Shown piece by piece: positions 19,062-27,858 of a stretch of 64,000 nucleotides of DNA. Position 1 is the first letter of the stretch. Every line of letters starts with the position of its first letter. The notes below the pieces were generated by a model that saw only the letters and a program-made list of their open reading frames with translations, did no database searches and had not been told where the DNA came from. This DNA is from Rhizobium sp. FY34 (lineage in GTDB: Bacteria; Pseudomonadota; Alphaproteobacteria; Rhizobiales; Rhizobiaceae). The DNA lies in assembly GCF_005222845.1 (NCBI RefSeq), contig NZ_STFZ01000008.1, positions 1 through 64,000 on the forward strand. Direction: 5' to 3'. The position numbers were made by a program, and so were the translations under genes.

Positions 19062-19430
19062 ATGTTGCGCGGCATTGCAGCCCTCCTTCTTTTCCAACTG
19101 ATCGGCGAGAGCCTGGTTTTCCTCACCAAATTGCCGCTTCCCGGTCCGGTGATCGGCCTGGTTCTGCTGTTTATTGCTTTGCAGATCGGCCGGCGAGCAG
19201 GCTATGCACCCTTTCCCCAGGTGGAAGGAGCGGCGAATAGTCTTCTCGCCAATCTCGGACTGCTGTTCGTGCCGGCCGGCGTCGGCGTCGTCTCGCTCTG
19301 GGGCGTGATGCAGGCGCATGCCGGTGCCATCGGCTTGGTGCTGGTTCTGTCCGCCGCCGTGACGCTGGCGGCCACCGTCTGGACCTTCATTGCCGCACGG
19401 CGCTTCTTTGACAAGAAATGGGGCGCCTGA
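19062..19430 (+). CDS. lrgA: CidA/LrgA family holin-like protein
   Basis: A 122-residue membrane protein with four membrane segments, including the family signature LPLPGPVIGLVLLF and LLFVPAGVGVV. CidA/LrgA proteins are holin/antiholin-like partners of LrgB that influence autolysis and, in some bacteria, pyruvate or glycolate transport. It overlaps the next gene by one base, indicating translational coupling. Confidence 0.9.
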   Translation: MLRGIAALLLFQLIGESLVFLTKLPLPGPVIGLVLLFIALQIGRRAGYAPFPQVEGAANSLLANLGLLFVPAGVGVVSLWGVMQAHAGAIGLVLVLSAAVTLAATVWTFIAARRFFDKKWGA

Positions 19431-20152
19431 TGCGCAGTCCTGTCGATCTCTGGGTCTATCTCTCCACCTCGCCGCTGATCTGGCTGACGCTGACCGTCTG
19501 CACATGGATTGCCGCCGTCGAGCTTTCTGTGCGGCTGAAGCGACACCCGCTGTTGAACCCGGTGATGATCTCCATCCTCTTCCTGTCGCTGGTGATGACA
19601 CTCTTCCACATCCCTTACGAAAGGTTCTTCGCCGGCGCACAGTTCGTGCATTTCCTGCTGGGACCGGCCACCGTTGCCATTGCCGTACCGCTTTACCTGC
19701 AATGGCACGAGGTGAAGCGTGTTCTGGCGCCGATTGGGGTGGCGCTTCTCGTCGGTTCCGTCGTGGCCGTTGTCTCGGTCATTGTGCTTGGAACGCTTGT
19801 CGGTCTGCCGCACGACGTGATGGTGTCCTTCCTGCCGAAATCGGCCACCGCCGGCGTGGCCATGGCGATTTCGTCCTCGCTCGGCGGCAATCCCTCGCTG
19901 ACAGCGGTGCTGGTGATCCTCACCGGCATTATCGGCGCGCTGATCGTAACGCCCTTGATGAACCGCATGGGCATTCGCGATTATGCCGCGCGCGGCTTTG
20001 CCGTGGGCCTGACCTCGCATGGCATCGGCACGGCCCGCGCCTATGAAGTCGACAAGACGGCCGGCCTGTTTGCCGGCATTGCCATGGCCCTGAACGCCAT
20101 CGCCACTTCGCTGATCGTGCCGCTGGCAGCCCACCTGCTTCTCGGTTCGTAA
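19430..20152 (+). CDS. lrgB: LrgB/CidB family membrane protein
   Basis: A 240-residue multi-pass membrane protein, partner of LrgA. Conserved LrgB segments are FLPKSATAGVAMAISSSLGG, AVLVILTGIIGA and LTSHGIGTARAYEVD. I chose ATG 19430, which overlaps the lrgA stop as TGATG; an in-frame ATG 12 nt earlier (19418) would give 244 residues. Together the pair is a complete two-gene lrgAB-type operon. Confidence 0.9.
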   Translation: MRSPVDLWVYLSTSPLIWLTLTVCTWIAAVELSVRLKRHPLLNPVMISILFLSLVMTLFHIPYERFFAGAQFVHFLLGPATVAIAVPLYLQWHEVKRVLAPIGVALLVGSVVAVVSVIVLGTLVGLPHDVMVSFLPKSATAGVAMAISSSLGGNPSLTAVLVILTGIIGALIVTPLMNRMGIRDYAARGFAVGLTSHGIGTARAYEVDKTAGLFAGIAMALNAIATSLIVPLAAHLLLGS

Positions 20153-20156
20153 GCGA

Positions 20157-20540
20157 TCAGGCACCGGATTTGCGCTTGCCGAGGAGCGGGTGCATCTGCG
20201 CATCGAAGAGATGCTCGCACTCGTCGAGCGCCTTCAACATTTCCCCCTGCCGCCGCCCGCCAGGGCCGGTGCAGGGCGGATAGGCTCGATTATAGCCGCC
20301 CCTTTCGATCTGCGCCTTGGAGAGGAAGCCGCGGCATTGTTTGGCGCGGCGGCAGACGGACAGGTCGCAGGTTTTCCAATAGCCGAGCACGGTGGCGGGA
20401 ACCTGCATCAGGATCTGGCAGTGCCTGTCCCGTTCGTCGGGCGGCAGGCGATCGAACTGACCCTCGGTCAGCCCATTGATATGGGGTTCGTTTTCGTAGA
20501 TCCAGTCCTCGCGTGCACGCTCTTCCTTGCTCATGGCCAT
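20157..20540 (-). CDS. Cysteine-containing protein of unknown function
   Basis: A 127-residue charged protein with no signal peptide. A short cysteine cluster (KTCDLSVCRRAKQCRGFL, about residues 60-77) plus CTGPGGRRQG suggests metal binding, but the family is not one I can name. Start ATG 20540 has GGGAGA 6 nt upstream. It is convergent with lrgB, with only 4 nt between stops. Confidence 0.65.
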   Translation of the reverse strand: MAMSKEERAREDWIYENEPHINGLTEGQFDRLPPDERDRHCQILMQVPATVLGYWKTCDLSVCRRAKQCRGFLSKAQIERGGYNRAYPPCTGPGGRRQGEMLKALDECEHLFDAQMHPLLGKRKSGA

Positions 20541-21132
20541 GTGACATCTCCCTTTCCTGTTTGACATGCCGAAACGCCGCCAAGGGCCGCAGAACGGCCA
20601 TCGCGGTTGCAAGGAGAAGCCACGCAAGGGCGAATGCCCGTTGGTGAAAAATGAGAATGGCTCCGCCCTTGCGTGGCCTTCGGTGTCCTGTCAGGGCATC
20701 CCTGCCCCTACAGATGAATGCCTCATCCCACTGCACAGCGGTTTCCCGATGCTTGCACGGCTCAACCGAACCGGACATGGCTGTCCGGGGAGGACTTGAT
20801 AGGCCAGGCATTTGCGCCGCCATGGCTTTCACCTCCTCATGAGGCCGCCGCACGTTACGACAACACCATGAGGCACCGGCCCCGCCTGCCCGCGACCGTC
20901 TCGCGAAACACTCCGGCAGCGGAGGCAGGTGGATTATGAGCACAGGTTTGGGATGTGGGGATGAGGAAGGAGCTAAGTGGTTGAATTTGCGAGTGGCACG
21001 AGGGGATGCGTGCACGAAATGGCAGTGAGGATGACGCCGTTCAGGTTGAGGATCTATGCGACCCAAACCCAACGCATAAGCATGGATATAATTTGCGTAT
21101 ATGCGAGAGATGAAGCGCCTATGCCAGACATA
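20541..21132. other. Intergenic region without a convincing gene
   Basis: Open frames on both strands here have no start signals or recognisable domains. The stretch contains a 14-bp inverted repeat (20619-20677) and otherwise looks non-coding up to the sigma-54 promoter at 21133. Confidence 0.5.
20619..20677. repeat. 14-bp perfect inverted repeat
   Basis: GCCACGCAAGGGCG (20619-20632) and CGCCCTTGCGTGGC (20664-20677) are separated by 31 nt. It lies about 80 bp upstream of the leftward gene starting at 20540, so it could be an operator, an attenuator-like hairpin or a short intergenic repeat. Confidence 0.6.
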
Positions 21133-21148
21133 TGGCACCCTTCTTGCT
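21133..21148 (+). promoter_or_regulatory. Sigma-54 (RpoN) -24/-12 promoter
   Basis: TGGCACCCTTCTTGCT matches the RpoN consensus TGGCAC-N5-TTGC(A/T), with exact 12-bp spacing between the invariant GG and GC. Transcription would begin near 21160, giving a leader of about 46 nt before the start at 21206. An enhancer-binding activator such as NtrC would be needed; I found no complete NtrC site. Confidence 0.75.
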
Positions 21149-21166
21149 AGCACTGAGGCATTCGGA

Positions 21167-21194
21167 CAAGGCTGCAAGGCCCCCGGCAACCTTG
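21167..21194 (+). promoter_or_regulatory. Leader hairpin overlapping the ribosome binding site
   Basis: CAAGGCTGC (21167-21175) pairs with GCAACCTTG (21186-21194), eight of nine pairs. The TTGGAG ribosome binding site (21192-21197) is partly in the right arm, so the hairpin could reduce translation of the downstream gene. Confidence 0.45.
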
Positions 21195-21205
21195 GAGCAT
21201 AGTTC

Positions 21206-21979
21206 ATGAAATTCTCACATATGTTAGCGCTATCAGTAGCGGCGTTCATCGCAACACAGCCAGCCCGCGCCGATGAGGGCGTGCTGGCGGCCATCAAGCA
21301 GGCCGGCGTGTTGCGGATGGGCACCACCGGTGACTACAAGCCCTTCAGCTACAAGGGTGCCGATGGCGCGCTGACCGGCGCCGACATTGCCATGGGCGAA
21401 GACCTGGCAACCTCGCTCGGCGTGAAGCCGGAATTCGTCGCCACGACCTGGAAGACGATGCTGGAGGACTTCAAGGCCAACAAGTTCGACGTGCTTCTGG
21501 GCGGTGTGACCGTCAACCCGGCCCGCGCCGAGGTGGGCGACTTCTCGCTTCCCAATGTCAGCGACGGCAAGCGCCCCATCGTGCGCTGCGCCGACAAGGA
21601 CACGTATACAAGCATCGAGGCGATCGACCAGCCATCCGTACGGGTGATCGTCAATCCGGGCGGAACGAATGACAAGTTTGCCCATGAGCGCTTCACCAAG
21701 GCGCCGATCCAGGTGTTTCCCGACAACAAGGTGATCTTCGACGAGATTGCCGCCAACCGCGCCGATGTGATGGTGACGGATGGCGTGGAAGTGGATCTGC
21801 AATCCAAGCTGCATGAGGGCGTTCTGTGCCCGGCAGCCGTGGCGCAGCCCTTCACGCATTTCGACAATGCCTATCTGCTGCGCAAGGACCCCGCTTTGAA
21901 GGCGGCCGTTGATGATTTCATGCGCAAGCAGCTGGAAAGCGGCGGCTGGAAGACGAAGCTGAACGCAGCGATGAAATAA
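21206..21979 (+). CDS. Periplasmic cyclohexadienyl dehydratase-like (PheC-like) solute-binding-fold protein
   Basis: A 257-residue protein of the type II periplasmic binding fold with a Sec signal peptide (cleavage near residue 22, QPARADEG). It shares, from memory, several blocks with Pseudomonas PheC, which makes phenylpyruvate from prephenate and phenylalanine from arogenate: TTGDYKPFSYK (40-50), DQPSVRVIVNPGGTNDKF (141-158) and VTDGVEVDLQSKLH (190-203). E195 sits where I recall the PheC catalytic acid. No transporter permease or ATPase gene adjoins it, which favours an enzyme over a transport component, though an orphan amino-acid-binding protein remains possible. Expression appears RpoN-dependent. 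Confidence 0.72.
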   Translation: MKFSHMLALSVAAFIATQPARADEGVLAAIKQAGVLRMGTTGDYKPFSYKGADGALTGADIAMGEDLATSLGVKPEFVATTWKTMLEDFKANKFDVLLGGVTVNPARAEVGDFSLPNVSDGKRPIVRCADKDTYTSIEAIDQPSVRVIVNPGGTNDKFAHERFTKAPIQVFPDNKVIFDEIAANRADVMVTDGVEVDLQSKLHEGVLCPAAVAQPFTHFDNAYLLRKDPALKAAVDDFMRKQLESGGWKTKLNAAMK

Positions 21980-22077
21980 TAATACAGCCGGCTGGCTGGT
22001 GTGAGCGCCAAGCGCCAGCCGCCATCGAAAAACCCTTTCCCTGCATTTCCAGGGAAAGGGTTTGCATAGAAAGAAAG

Positions 22078-22190
22078 TCCCCTCCCAAACCCTCCCCACA
22101 AGGGGGAGGGCTTAACCCGGCCGCACGCCTTGATGCAGGAATGGTGTGACTGCTGCGTCGTATCTCCCCCCTTGTGGTGGGGTCGCAAGG
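22078..22190. repeat. GC-rich palindromic intergenic repeat, copy 1
   Basis: CCCTCCCCACAAGGGGGAGG (from 22090) is a near-perfect palindrome, and a diverged partner CTCCCCCCTTGTGGTGGGG lies at about 22165. It resembles the RIME-type mosaic elements of Rhizobiales. It lies just after the stop of the FadB/FadJ-type gene. Confidence 0.75.
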
Positions 22191-22207
22191 ACGGGGCGAG
22201 ACCTTGA

Positions 22208-24424
22208 TTACGCAGCTTTTTCCACCGCGCCATAGGGATCAAAGCGCGTGTAGAAGGTGTCGCCCTTGGCGGCCATGTCGAGGAGCAGCGGCGTTGGCTT
22301 GAAGTGAGTGCCGTATTGGCTAGCCAGCGTTTCGCAGAGCGCCACGAACGTCTTCACGCCCATGCCATCGATATAGGACAGCGTGCCGCCGGTATAGGGC
22401 GCGAAGCCGAAGCCGAGGATGGAGCCGACATCGGCCTCGCGTGGATCCGTCACGATGCCCTCTTCCATGGTGCGGGCCGCTTCCAGCGCGATGGTGACGA
22501 GAAGGCGCTGCTTCAGCACGGTCACATCCACCTCGGAAGCCGGCTTCTGCGGGTAGAGATCCTTGAGGCCCGGCCACAGGAACTTCTTGGCGGGCTTTGC
22601 CGGATAATCGTAGAAACCGCGCGTATTCTTGCGGCCGCGACGATCGAGATCGTTCACGAGCTTGTCGACCAGCGCCATATGCTCCGGCTTCACCGAGGCT
22701 TCGCCCAGATCGGCAATCGAGGCCTTCATGATCTTCTGGGAGAGATCGACGGCGACTTCGTCGTTGAGCGACAGCGGCCCGACCGGCATGCCGGCCATCT
22801 TGGCGGCATTTTCGATCATGGTGGCCGGCACGCCTTCGATCAGCATGTCATAGGCTTCGTTGATGTAACGGAAGACGCAGCGGTTGACATAAAAACCGCG
22901 CGTATCGTTGACAACGATCGGCGTCTTCTTGATCTGGGCGACGTAATCCAATGCGACGGCCAGCGCCTCGTCACCGGTTTCCTCGCCGAGGATGACTTCG
23001 GTGAGCATCATCTTTTCGACCGGCGAGAAGAAATGCACGCCGATGAACTGCTTGGGGCGCTTGGAGTTTTTCGCCAGGCCGGTGATCGGCAGGGTCGAGG
23101 TATTGGAGGCGAAAATGGCGGCTTCCGGCAGGACGGCCTCGACCTTTTCGATGACATCCTTCTTCACCTGACGGTCTTCGAAGACGGCTTCGACGACGAG
23201 CGCCACATCCGAGAGCGTGGAATAATCCGCGGTGGGCGTGATAAGGGAGAGCAGCTTTTCGCCGTCTTCCTTGGTCATTCGTCCCTTACCGATCTGGTCT
23301 GCCACCAGCTTTTCCGAATGGGCCTTGCCCTTGGCGGCGGCTTCCTCGTCACGATCGATCAGCGAGACGGCAATGCCGGCGGCTGCCGTGACATAGGCGA
23401 TGGAGGCGCCCATGAAGCCTGCGCCGACGACGCCGATTTTCGTGAGTTTCTTCTTTTCCACGCCTGCCGGGCGACGCGCGCCCTTGCCCAGTTCCTGCAT
23501 GGAAATGAACAGCGAGCGGATCATCGAGAAGGCTTCGGTGGTGCGCAGGATTTGCGTGAAATAGCGCTGCTCAACCTTCAAGGCCGTATCAAACGGCAGC
23601 TGCAGGCCTTCATAGACGCATTTGAGGATGGCAAGCGCGCCCGGATAATTGCCAGCGGTTTCACGGCGCAGGATGGCGGGAGCGGCCGGCCAAAGCTGGG
23701 CAGCAGCTGGCGTCCAGATGCCGCCACCGGGAACCTTGAAGCCCTTTTCATCCCAAGGTGCGACGGGCTTCAAGCCATCCTTGATCATCTGTTTGGCGGC
23801 AGGCACCAGTTGATCCGGCTCGACCACCTGATGCACGAGGTTCATCGCCTTGGCGCGCTGCGGGGTGAGCGTCTGGCCCGTCGTCATCATTTGCAGGGCA
23901 TCCTGCGTATTGGCAAGGCGCGAGACACGCTGCGTGCCGCCGGCACCGGGGAAAATGCCGACCTTGACTTCCGGCAGCGCCAGCTTGACGGATTTCGAAT
24001 TGGAGGCGACGCGGCCATGGCAGGCAAGCGACAGTTCCAGCGCGCCGCCCATGCACACGCCATTGATGGCGGCAACCCAGGGCTTGCCATTGGTCTCGAT
24101 CTTGCGCCACAGCCAGGTCATGCGGCCGGCTTCGGTAAACAGCGTCTGCATGGCGGTTTCGGGATTTTTCGCCTGTTCCTGCTGCAACAGATCGAACATG
24201 CCGCGGATCATGGTGAGATCGGCGCCGCCGGAAAAGGCAGGTTTGCCGGAGGTGAAGACGACGCCCTTGACGGCCTCATCCTTGACGGTCGCATCGACGA
24301 TGGCATCGATTTCCTGCATCACCTCGACGGTGAAGACGTTCATCGACTTGTCCGGCATGTCCCAGGTGACAAGCGCAATGCCGTCTGCGTCGGTTTCAAC
24401 GGTGAAATTCTTGTAGGTGCTCAT
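22208..24424 (-). CDS. FadB/FadJ-type bifunctional enoyl-CoA hydratase/3-hydroxyacyl-CoA dehydrogenase
   Basis: A 738-residue beta-oxidation enzyme. The N-terminal crotonase domain has the oxyanion-hole segments AFSGGADLTMIRGM and NGVCMGGALELSLACHG. From about residue 320 the NAD-binding domain begins IGVVGAGFMGASIAY, with IGVHFFSPVEKMMLTEVI and the C-terminal dehydrogenase domain (VNDTRGFYVNR). It hydrates trans-2-enoyl-CoA and oxidises L-3-hydroxyacyl-CoA. ATG 24424 is preceded by GAAGAGG; the upstream extension to 24661 reads through a repeat. It is last in the fad cluster. Confidence 0.93.
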   Translation of the reverse strand: MSTYKNFTVETDADGIALVTWDMPDKSMNVFTVEVMQEIDAIVDATVKDEAVKGVVFTSGKPAFSGGADLTMIRGMFDLLQQEQAKNPETAMQTLFTEAGRMTWLWRKIETNGKPWVAAINGVCMGGALELSLACHGRVASNSKSVKLALPEVKVGIFPGAGGTQRVSRLANTQDALQMMTTGQTLTPQRAKAMNLVHQVVEPDQLVPAAKQMIKDGLKPVAPWDEKGFKVPGGGIWTPAAAQLWPAAPAILRRETAGNYPGALAILKCVYEGLQLPFDTALKVEQRYFTQILRTTEAFSMIRSLFISMQELGKGARRPAGVEKKKLTKIGVVGAGFMGASIAYVTAAAGIAVSLIDRDEEAAAKGKAHSEKLVADQIGKGRMTKEDGEKLLSLITPTADYSTLSDVALVVEAVFEDRQVKKDVIEKVEAVLPEAAIFASNTSTLPITGLAKNSKRPKQFIGVHFFSPVEKMMLTEVILGEETGDEALAVALDYVAQIKKTPIVVNDTRGFYVNRCVFRYINEAYDMLIEGVPATMIENAAKMAGMPVGPLSLNDEVAVDLSQKIMKASIADLGEASVKPEHMALVDKLVNDLDRRGRKNTRGFYDYPAKPAKKFLWPGLKDLYPQKPASEVDVTVLKQRLLVTIALEAARTMEEGIVTDPREADVGSILGFGFAPYTGGTLSYIDGMGVKTFVALCETLASQYGTHFKPTPLLLDMAAKGDTFYTRFDPYGAVEKAA

Positions 24425-24500
24425 GATGGGGTACCTCTTCCCTTGAAATTGTGCCGATGTCGCCGCCGCTCCGAATTCGGTGCGATCTGGCGGGGTTAAG

Positions 24501-24590
24501 CCCCTCCCCCTTGTGGGGAGGGGTTGGGGAGGGGAATTTGCCGTAAAAACCCCTCCCGCCTGCCGGCCACCCTCCCCACAAGGGGGAGGG
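24501..24590. repeat. GC-rich palindromic intergenic repeat, copy 2
   Basis: Two palindromic arms, CCCCTCCCCCTTGTGGGGAG (from 24501) and CCCTCCCCACAAGGGGGAGG (from 24570), in the thiolase-FadB/J gap. The RNA could fold either as two hairpins or as one long stem. Confidence 0.8.
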
Positions 24591-24602
24591 TTAGGACCCC
24601 CA

Positions 24603-25811
24603 TCAAACGCGTTCGATGACCGTGGCCGTGCCCATGCCGGCGCCAATGCAGAGCGTGACAAGCGCGGTATTCAGATCGCGCCGCTCCAGCTCATCCAGCA
24701 CCGTGCCGAGGATCATGGCGCCGGTGGCACCGAGCGGATGGCCCATGGCAATCGCCCCGCCATTGACGTTCATCTTGTCGTGGGAGATGTCGAACGCTTG
24801 GAGATAGCGCAGCACGACGGCGGCAAAGGCTTCGTTCAGCTCGAAGAGGTCAATGTCAGAAATCGACATGCCGGTGCGCTTCAGAAGCTTTTCCGTGACA
24901 TCCACCGGGCCGGTGAGCATGAGGGCCGGATCGGAGCCGATATTGGTGAAGGAGCGGATACGGGCGCGGGGTTTCAAGCCCATGGATTGACCACCGGCTT
25001 TCGAGCCGACGAGGACGGCGGCGGCGCCATCGACGATGCCAGACGAATTGCCGGCATGGTGGACGTAAGTGATGCGCTCGACTTCCGGATGCGCCTGCAG
25101 GCCGACGGCTTCGAAACCGCCCATTTCGCCCGGCATCTGGAAGGAGGGATTGAGCGCTGCCAGCGACTGCATGTTCGTTTCGGGCCGCATATGTTCGTCG
25201 CGGTCCAGAATGGTGAGGCCGTTCTGGTCCTTCACCGGAATGACGGATTTGGAGAAATAGCCGTTTGCCCAGGCATGGGCGGCGCGCTTCTGGCTTTCCA
25301 CCGCATAGGCATCCACATCATCGCGGGTGAAGCCGTATTTCGTGGCAATCAGATCAGCCGACACGCCCTGCGGCATGAAATAGCCGGGGAAATTGACGGA
25401 AGGGTCCATGTACCAGGAGCCGCCCGACATGCCCATGCCGACGCGCGACATGCTTTCAACGCCACCGGCAATGACGATATCATCGGAACCGGCCATGACC
25501 TTGCCGGCGGCGAAATTCACCGCATCGAGACCCGACGCGCAAAAGCGCGAGATCTGCATGCCGGGCGCCTTCACCGAATAGCCGGCCTCGAAGGCGGCAG
25601 CCTTGGGAATGACGGCGCCGGCATCCATGACCGGATCGACGCAGCCCATGATGATGTCATCGACGGTTGCCGTGTCCAGCCCGTTGCGGTCGCGGATGGC
25701 TTCCAGCGTTTTCGCAGCGAGACGGACGGAGGGCACTTCGTGCAGCGATCCATCCTTCTTGCCCCGTCCGCGCGGCGTGCGCACGTGGTCGTAGATATAG
25801 ACTTCAGTCAT
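24603..25811 (-). CDS. fadA: Acetyl-CoA C-acyltransferase (thiolase)
   Basis: A 402-residue thiolase that releases acetyl-CoA from 3-ketoacyl-CoA, the last step of beta-oxidation. The acylated Cys lies in [12 protein letters not shown] (about residue 90). [16 protein letters not shown] and [17 protein letters not shown] carry the catalytic His and second Cys. Starts at ATG 25811. It sits between the acyl-CoA dehydrogenase and the FadB/J enzyme on the same strand, so a degradative role is likely. The name fadA is by role, not proven substrate range. Confidence 0.92.
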   Translation of the reverse strand: MTEVYIYDHVRTPRGRGKKDGSLHEVPSVRLAAKTLEAIRDRNGLDTATVDDIIMGCVDPVMDAGAVIPKAAAFEAGYSVKAPGMQISRFCASGLDAVNFAAGKVMAGSDDIVIAGGVESMSRVGMGMSGGSWYMDPSVNFPGYFMPQGVSADLIATKYGFTRDDVDAYAVESQKRAAHAWANGYFSKSVIPVKDQNGLTILDRDEHMRPETNMQSLAALNPSFQMPGEMGGFEAVGLQAHPEVERITYVHHAGNSSGIVDGAAAVLVGSKAGGQSMGLKPRARIRSFTNIGSDPALMLTGPVDVTEKLLKRTGMSISDIDLFELNEAFAAVVLRYLQAFDISHDKMNVNGGAIAMGHPLGATGAMILGTVLDELERRDLNTALVTLCIGAGMGTATVIERV

Positions 25812-25898
25812 TGTCTCTCTCCCTTGGGCGCGCGGGGCGCCTGAAATTCTTGTGCCTCGCCAGCCTATCGCGCTTACGGGGCGTCATCCTCGGGTCAA

Positions 25899-25992
25899 CC
25901 CTCCCCCTTGTGGGGAGGGTCGGAGCGAAGCGACGGGGAGGGGTTGAGAACCGTGAAGATCCCCTCCCCCACCCTCCCCACAAGGGGGAGGG
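25899..25992. repeat. GC-rich palindromic intergenic repeat, copy 3
   Basis: CCCTCCCCCTTGTGGGGAGG (from 25899) and CCCTCCCCACAAGGGGGAGG (from 25972) flank about 50 bp between the dehydrogenase and thiolase genes. Same family and arrangement as at 24501. Confidence 0.8.
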
Positions 25993-26014
25993 AGCCCGTC
26001 GGCGCAAGTGGTTC

Positions 26015-27808
26015 TCAAAACGCCTCGGCGGCCAGTTCCATCAGCGTATCGCAGCCGGCCTCGATGCGGACCTTGCGAAGTGCCGTTTCCGGCATGATCT
26101 TGTCCATGTAGAAGCGCGCCGTGACAAGCTTCGTCTTGAGGAAATCCCCCCGCTCGTCGCCGGCAGCCAGGAGGTCCTGCGCGGATTTCGCCATTTTCGC
26201 CCACATATAGCCGAGCATCACGAGGCCGAAGAGGTGCATGTAATCGGTGGAGCCGGCACCGGCATTATCGGGTTTGGCCATGGCATTCTGCATGAACCAC
26301 ATGGTGGAGGCCTGCAGATCGTTGAGGCCCTTTTTCAGCGCCTTGGTATAGGGCGCCATGGCTTCGTTTTCGCGGTTCTCGTCGCAGAAATCGCCGATTT
26401 CCTTGAAGGCGGCCATGACGGCACGCCCGCCGTTCAGCGCCAGCTTGCGACCGACCAGATCGAGTGCCTGGATACCATTGGCACCCTCATAGATCATGGC
26501 GATGCGCGCATCGCGGACATACTGGCTCATGCCCCATTCTTCGACATAGCCATGGCCACCATAGACCTGCTGGGCCATGACCGCATGGTCAAAACCCTTG
26601 TCGGTCAGCACACCCTTGAGGATCGGCGTGGCAAGCCCGAGCAGATCATCGGCAGCCTGACGCTCGGCTGCATCCGAGGAACGGTGGGCGATATCGGATT
26701 TCAGCGCCGTCCACAGCATGAAGGCGCGGCCGGCCTCGTTGAAGGATTTGATGGTCATCAGCGTGCGGCGGATATCGGGATGCACGATGATCGGATCGGC
26801 AGCCTTTTCCGGCGCCTTGGGGCCAGAGAGCGAGCGACCCTGCAGACGGTCCTTGGCGTAGGACACGGCGTTCTGATAGGCGACTTCGGAAATGGCGAGA
26901 CCCTGAAGGCCGACGCCGAGGCGTGCCTCGTTCATCATGACGAACATGGCGTTCAAGCCCTTGTTCTCCGCGCCGATCAGATAGCCGGTCGCATCGTCAT
27001 AATTCATCACGCAGGTGGCATTGCCGTGAATGCCCATCTTGTGCTCAAGCGCACCGCAGGAAACGCCATTGCGCGTACCGACCGAGCCATCATCATTGAC
27101 GATGAATTTCGGCACGATGAACAGCGAAATGCCCTTGGTGCCGGCGGGCGCACCTTCGATGCGCGCCAGAACCAGATGGATGATATTGTCCGTCATGTCG
27201 TGTTCGCCAGCCGAGATGAAGATCTTCTGGCCGGAAAGCTTGTAGGACCCATCTGCCTGCGGCAGTGCCTTGGTGCGAAGCAGGCCGAGATCCGTGCCGC
27301 AATGCGGCTCGGTGAGGTTCATGGTGCCGGACCAGGAGCCCTCGATCATCTTCGGCAGATAGGTTTGCTTCTGCGCATCGCTGCCATGTACGAGAATGGC
27401 CGCGATGGCGCCCTGGGTGAGGCCCGGATACATCATCAGCGACATATTGGCGGCAGATGTATATTCGCCAAGCGCGGCATGCAGCGTATAGGGCAGGCCC
27501 TGGCCGCCGAATTCTTCCGGCACGGCAAGCCCGATCCAGCCGCCTTCGCGATAGGCATCATAGGCCTGTTTGAAGCCTTTGGGCGTGGTGACCGAGCCAT
27601 CATCGGCGCGCCTACAGCCTTCCTGGTCACCGGAATAGTTCAACGGGAAAAGCACTTCTTCCGAAAGTCGCGCTGCTTCCGAGGCAATCGCCTCAATCAT
27701 GTCCGGCGTTGCATCGGCAAAGCCGGGAAGGTTGTTGTAGCGCTCGATGCCGAGCACGTCCTTCAAGATAAACAGCGTATCGGCAACGGGGGCCTTGTAG
27801 ACGGGCAT
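26015..27808 (-). CDS. Acyl-CoA dehydrogenase with C-terminal extension
   Basis: A 597-residue FAD-dependent acyl-CoA dehydrogenase of the long subgroup with an extra C-terminal domain (also seen in DmdC-like enzymes). MNLTEPHCGTDLGLLRTKA and KIFISAGEHDM are flavin/substrate-binding segments; QVYGGHGYVEEWGMSQYVRD holds the conserved glycine loop and probable base region. It introduces the first double bond in beta-oxidation. Start ATG 27808. First gene of the leftward cluster; a MerR-type operator candidate lies about 60 bp upstream. Confidence 0.9.
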   Translation of the reverse strand: MPVYKAPVADTLFILKDVLGIERYNNLPGFADATPDMIEAIASEAARLSEEVLFPLNYSGDQEGCRRADDGSVTTPKGFKQAYDAYREGGWIGLAVPEEFGGQGLPYTLHAALGEYTSAANMSLMMYPGLTQGAIAAILVHGSDAQKQTYLPKMIEGSWSGTMNLTEPHCGTDLGLLRTKALPQADGSYKLSGQKIFISAGEHDMTDNIIHLVLARIEGAPAGTKGISLFIVPKFIVNDDGSVGTRNGVSCGALEHKMGIHGNATCVMNYDDATGYLIGAENKGLNAMFVMMNEARLGVGLQGLAISEVAYQNAVSYAKDRLQGRSLSGPKAPEKAADPIIVHPDIRRTLMTIKSFNEAGRAFMLWTALKSDIAHRSSDAAERQAADDLLGLATPILKGVLTDKGFDHAVMAQQVYGGHGYVEEWGMSQYVRDARIAMIYEGANGIQALDLVGRKLALNGGRAVMAAFKEIGDFCDENRENEAMAPYTKALKKGLNDLQASTMWFMQNAMAKPDNAGAGSTDYMHLFGLVMLGYMWAKMAKSAQDLLAAGDERGDFLKTKLVTARFYMDKIMPETALRKVRIEAGCDTLMELAAEAF

Positions 27809-27858
27809 TTCGCGAACTCCTCCAAATCAGCGACCGGATCGACCGGTATTCATGACCG

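Noticed and set aside
20290..21327. A 345-codon open frame on the - strand spanning an intergenic region
   Set aside because: It overlaps the sigma-54 promoter and the PheC-like signal peptide, has no ribosome binding site and no recognisable domain.
22304..24499. A 731-codon open frame on the + strand
   Set aside because: It lies antisense to the motif-complete FadB/FadJ gene; its translation is His/Gly/Asp-rich with no domain. High GC content makes such long antisense frames common.
22078..25992. Possible CRISPR array because of repeated CCCTCCCC units
   Set aside because: The units are far apart, alternately oriented, without regular spacers and with no cas genes; they are palindromic intergenic repeats.
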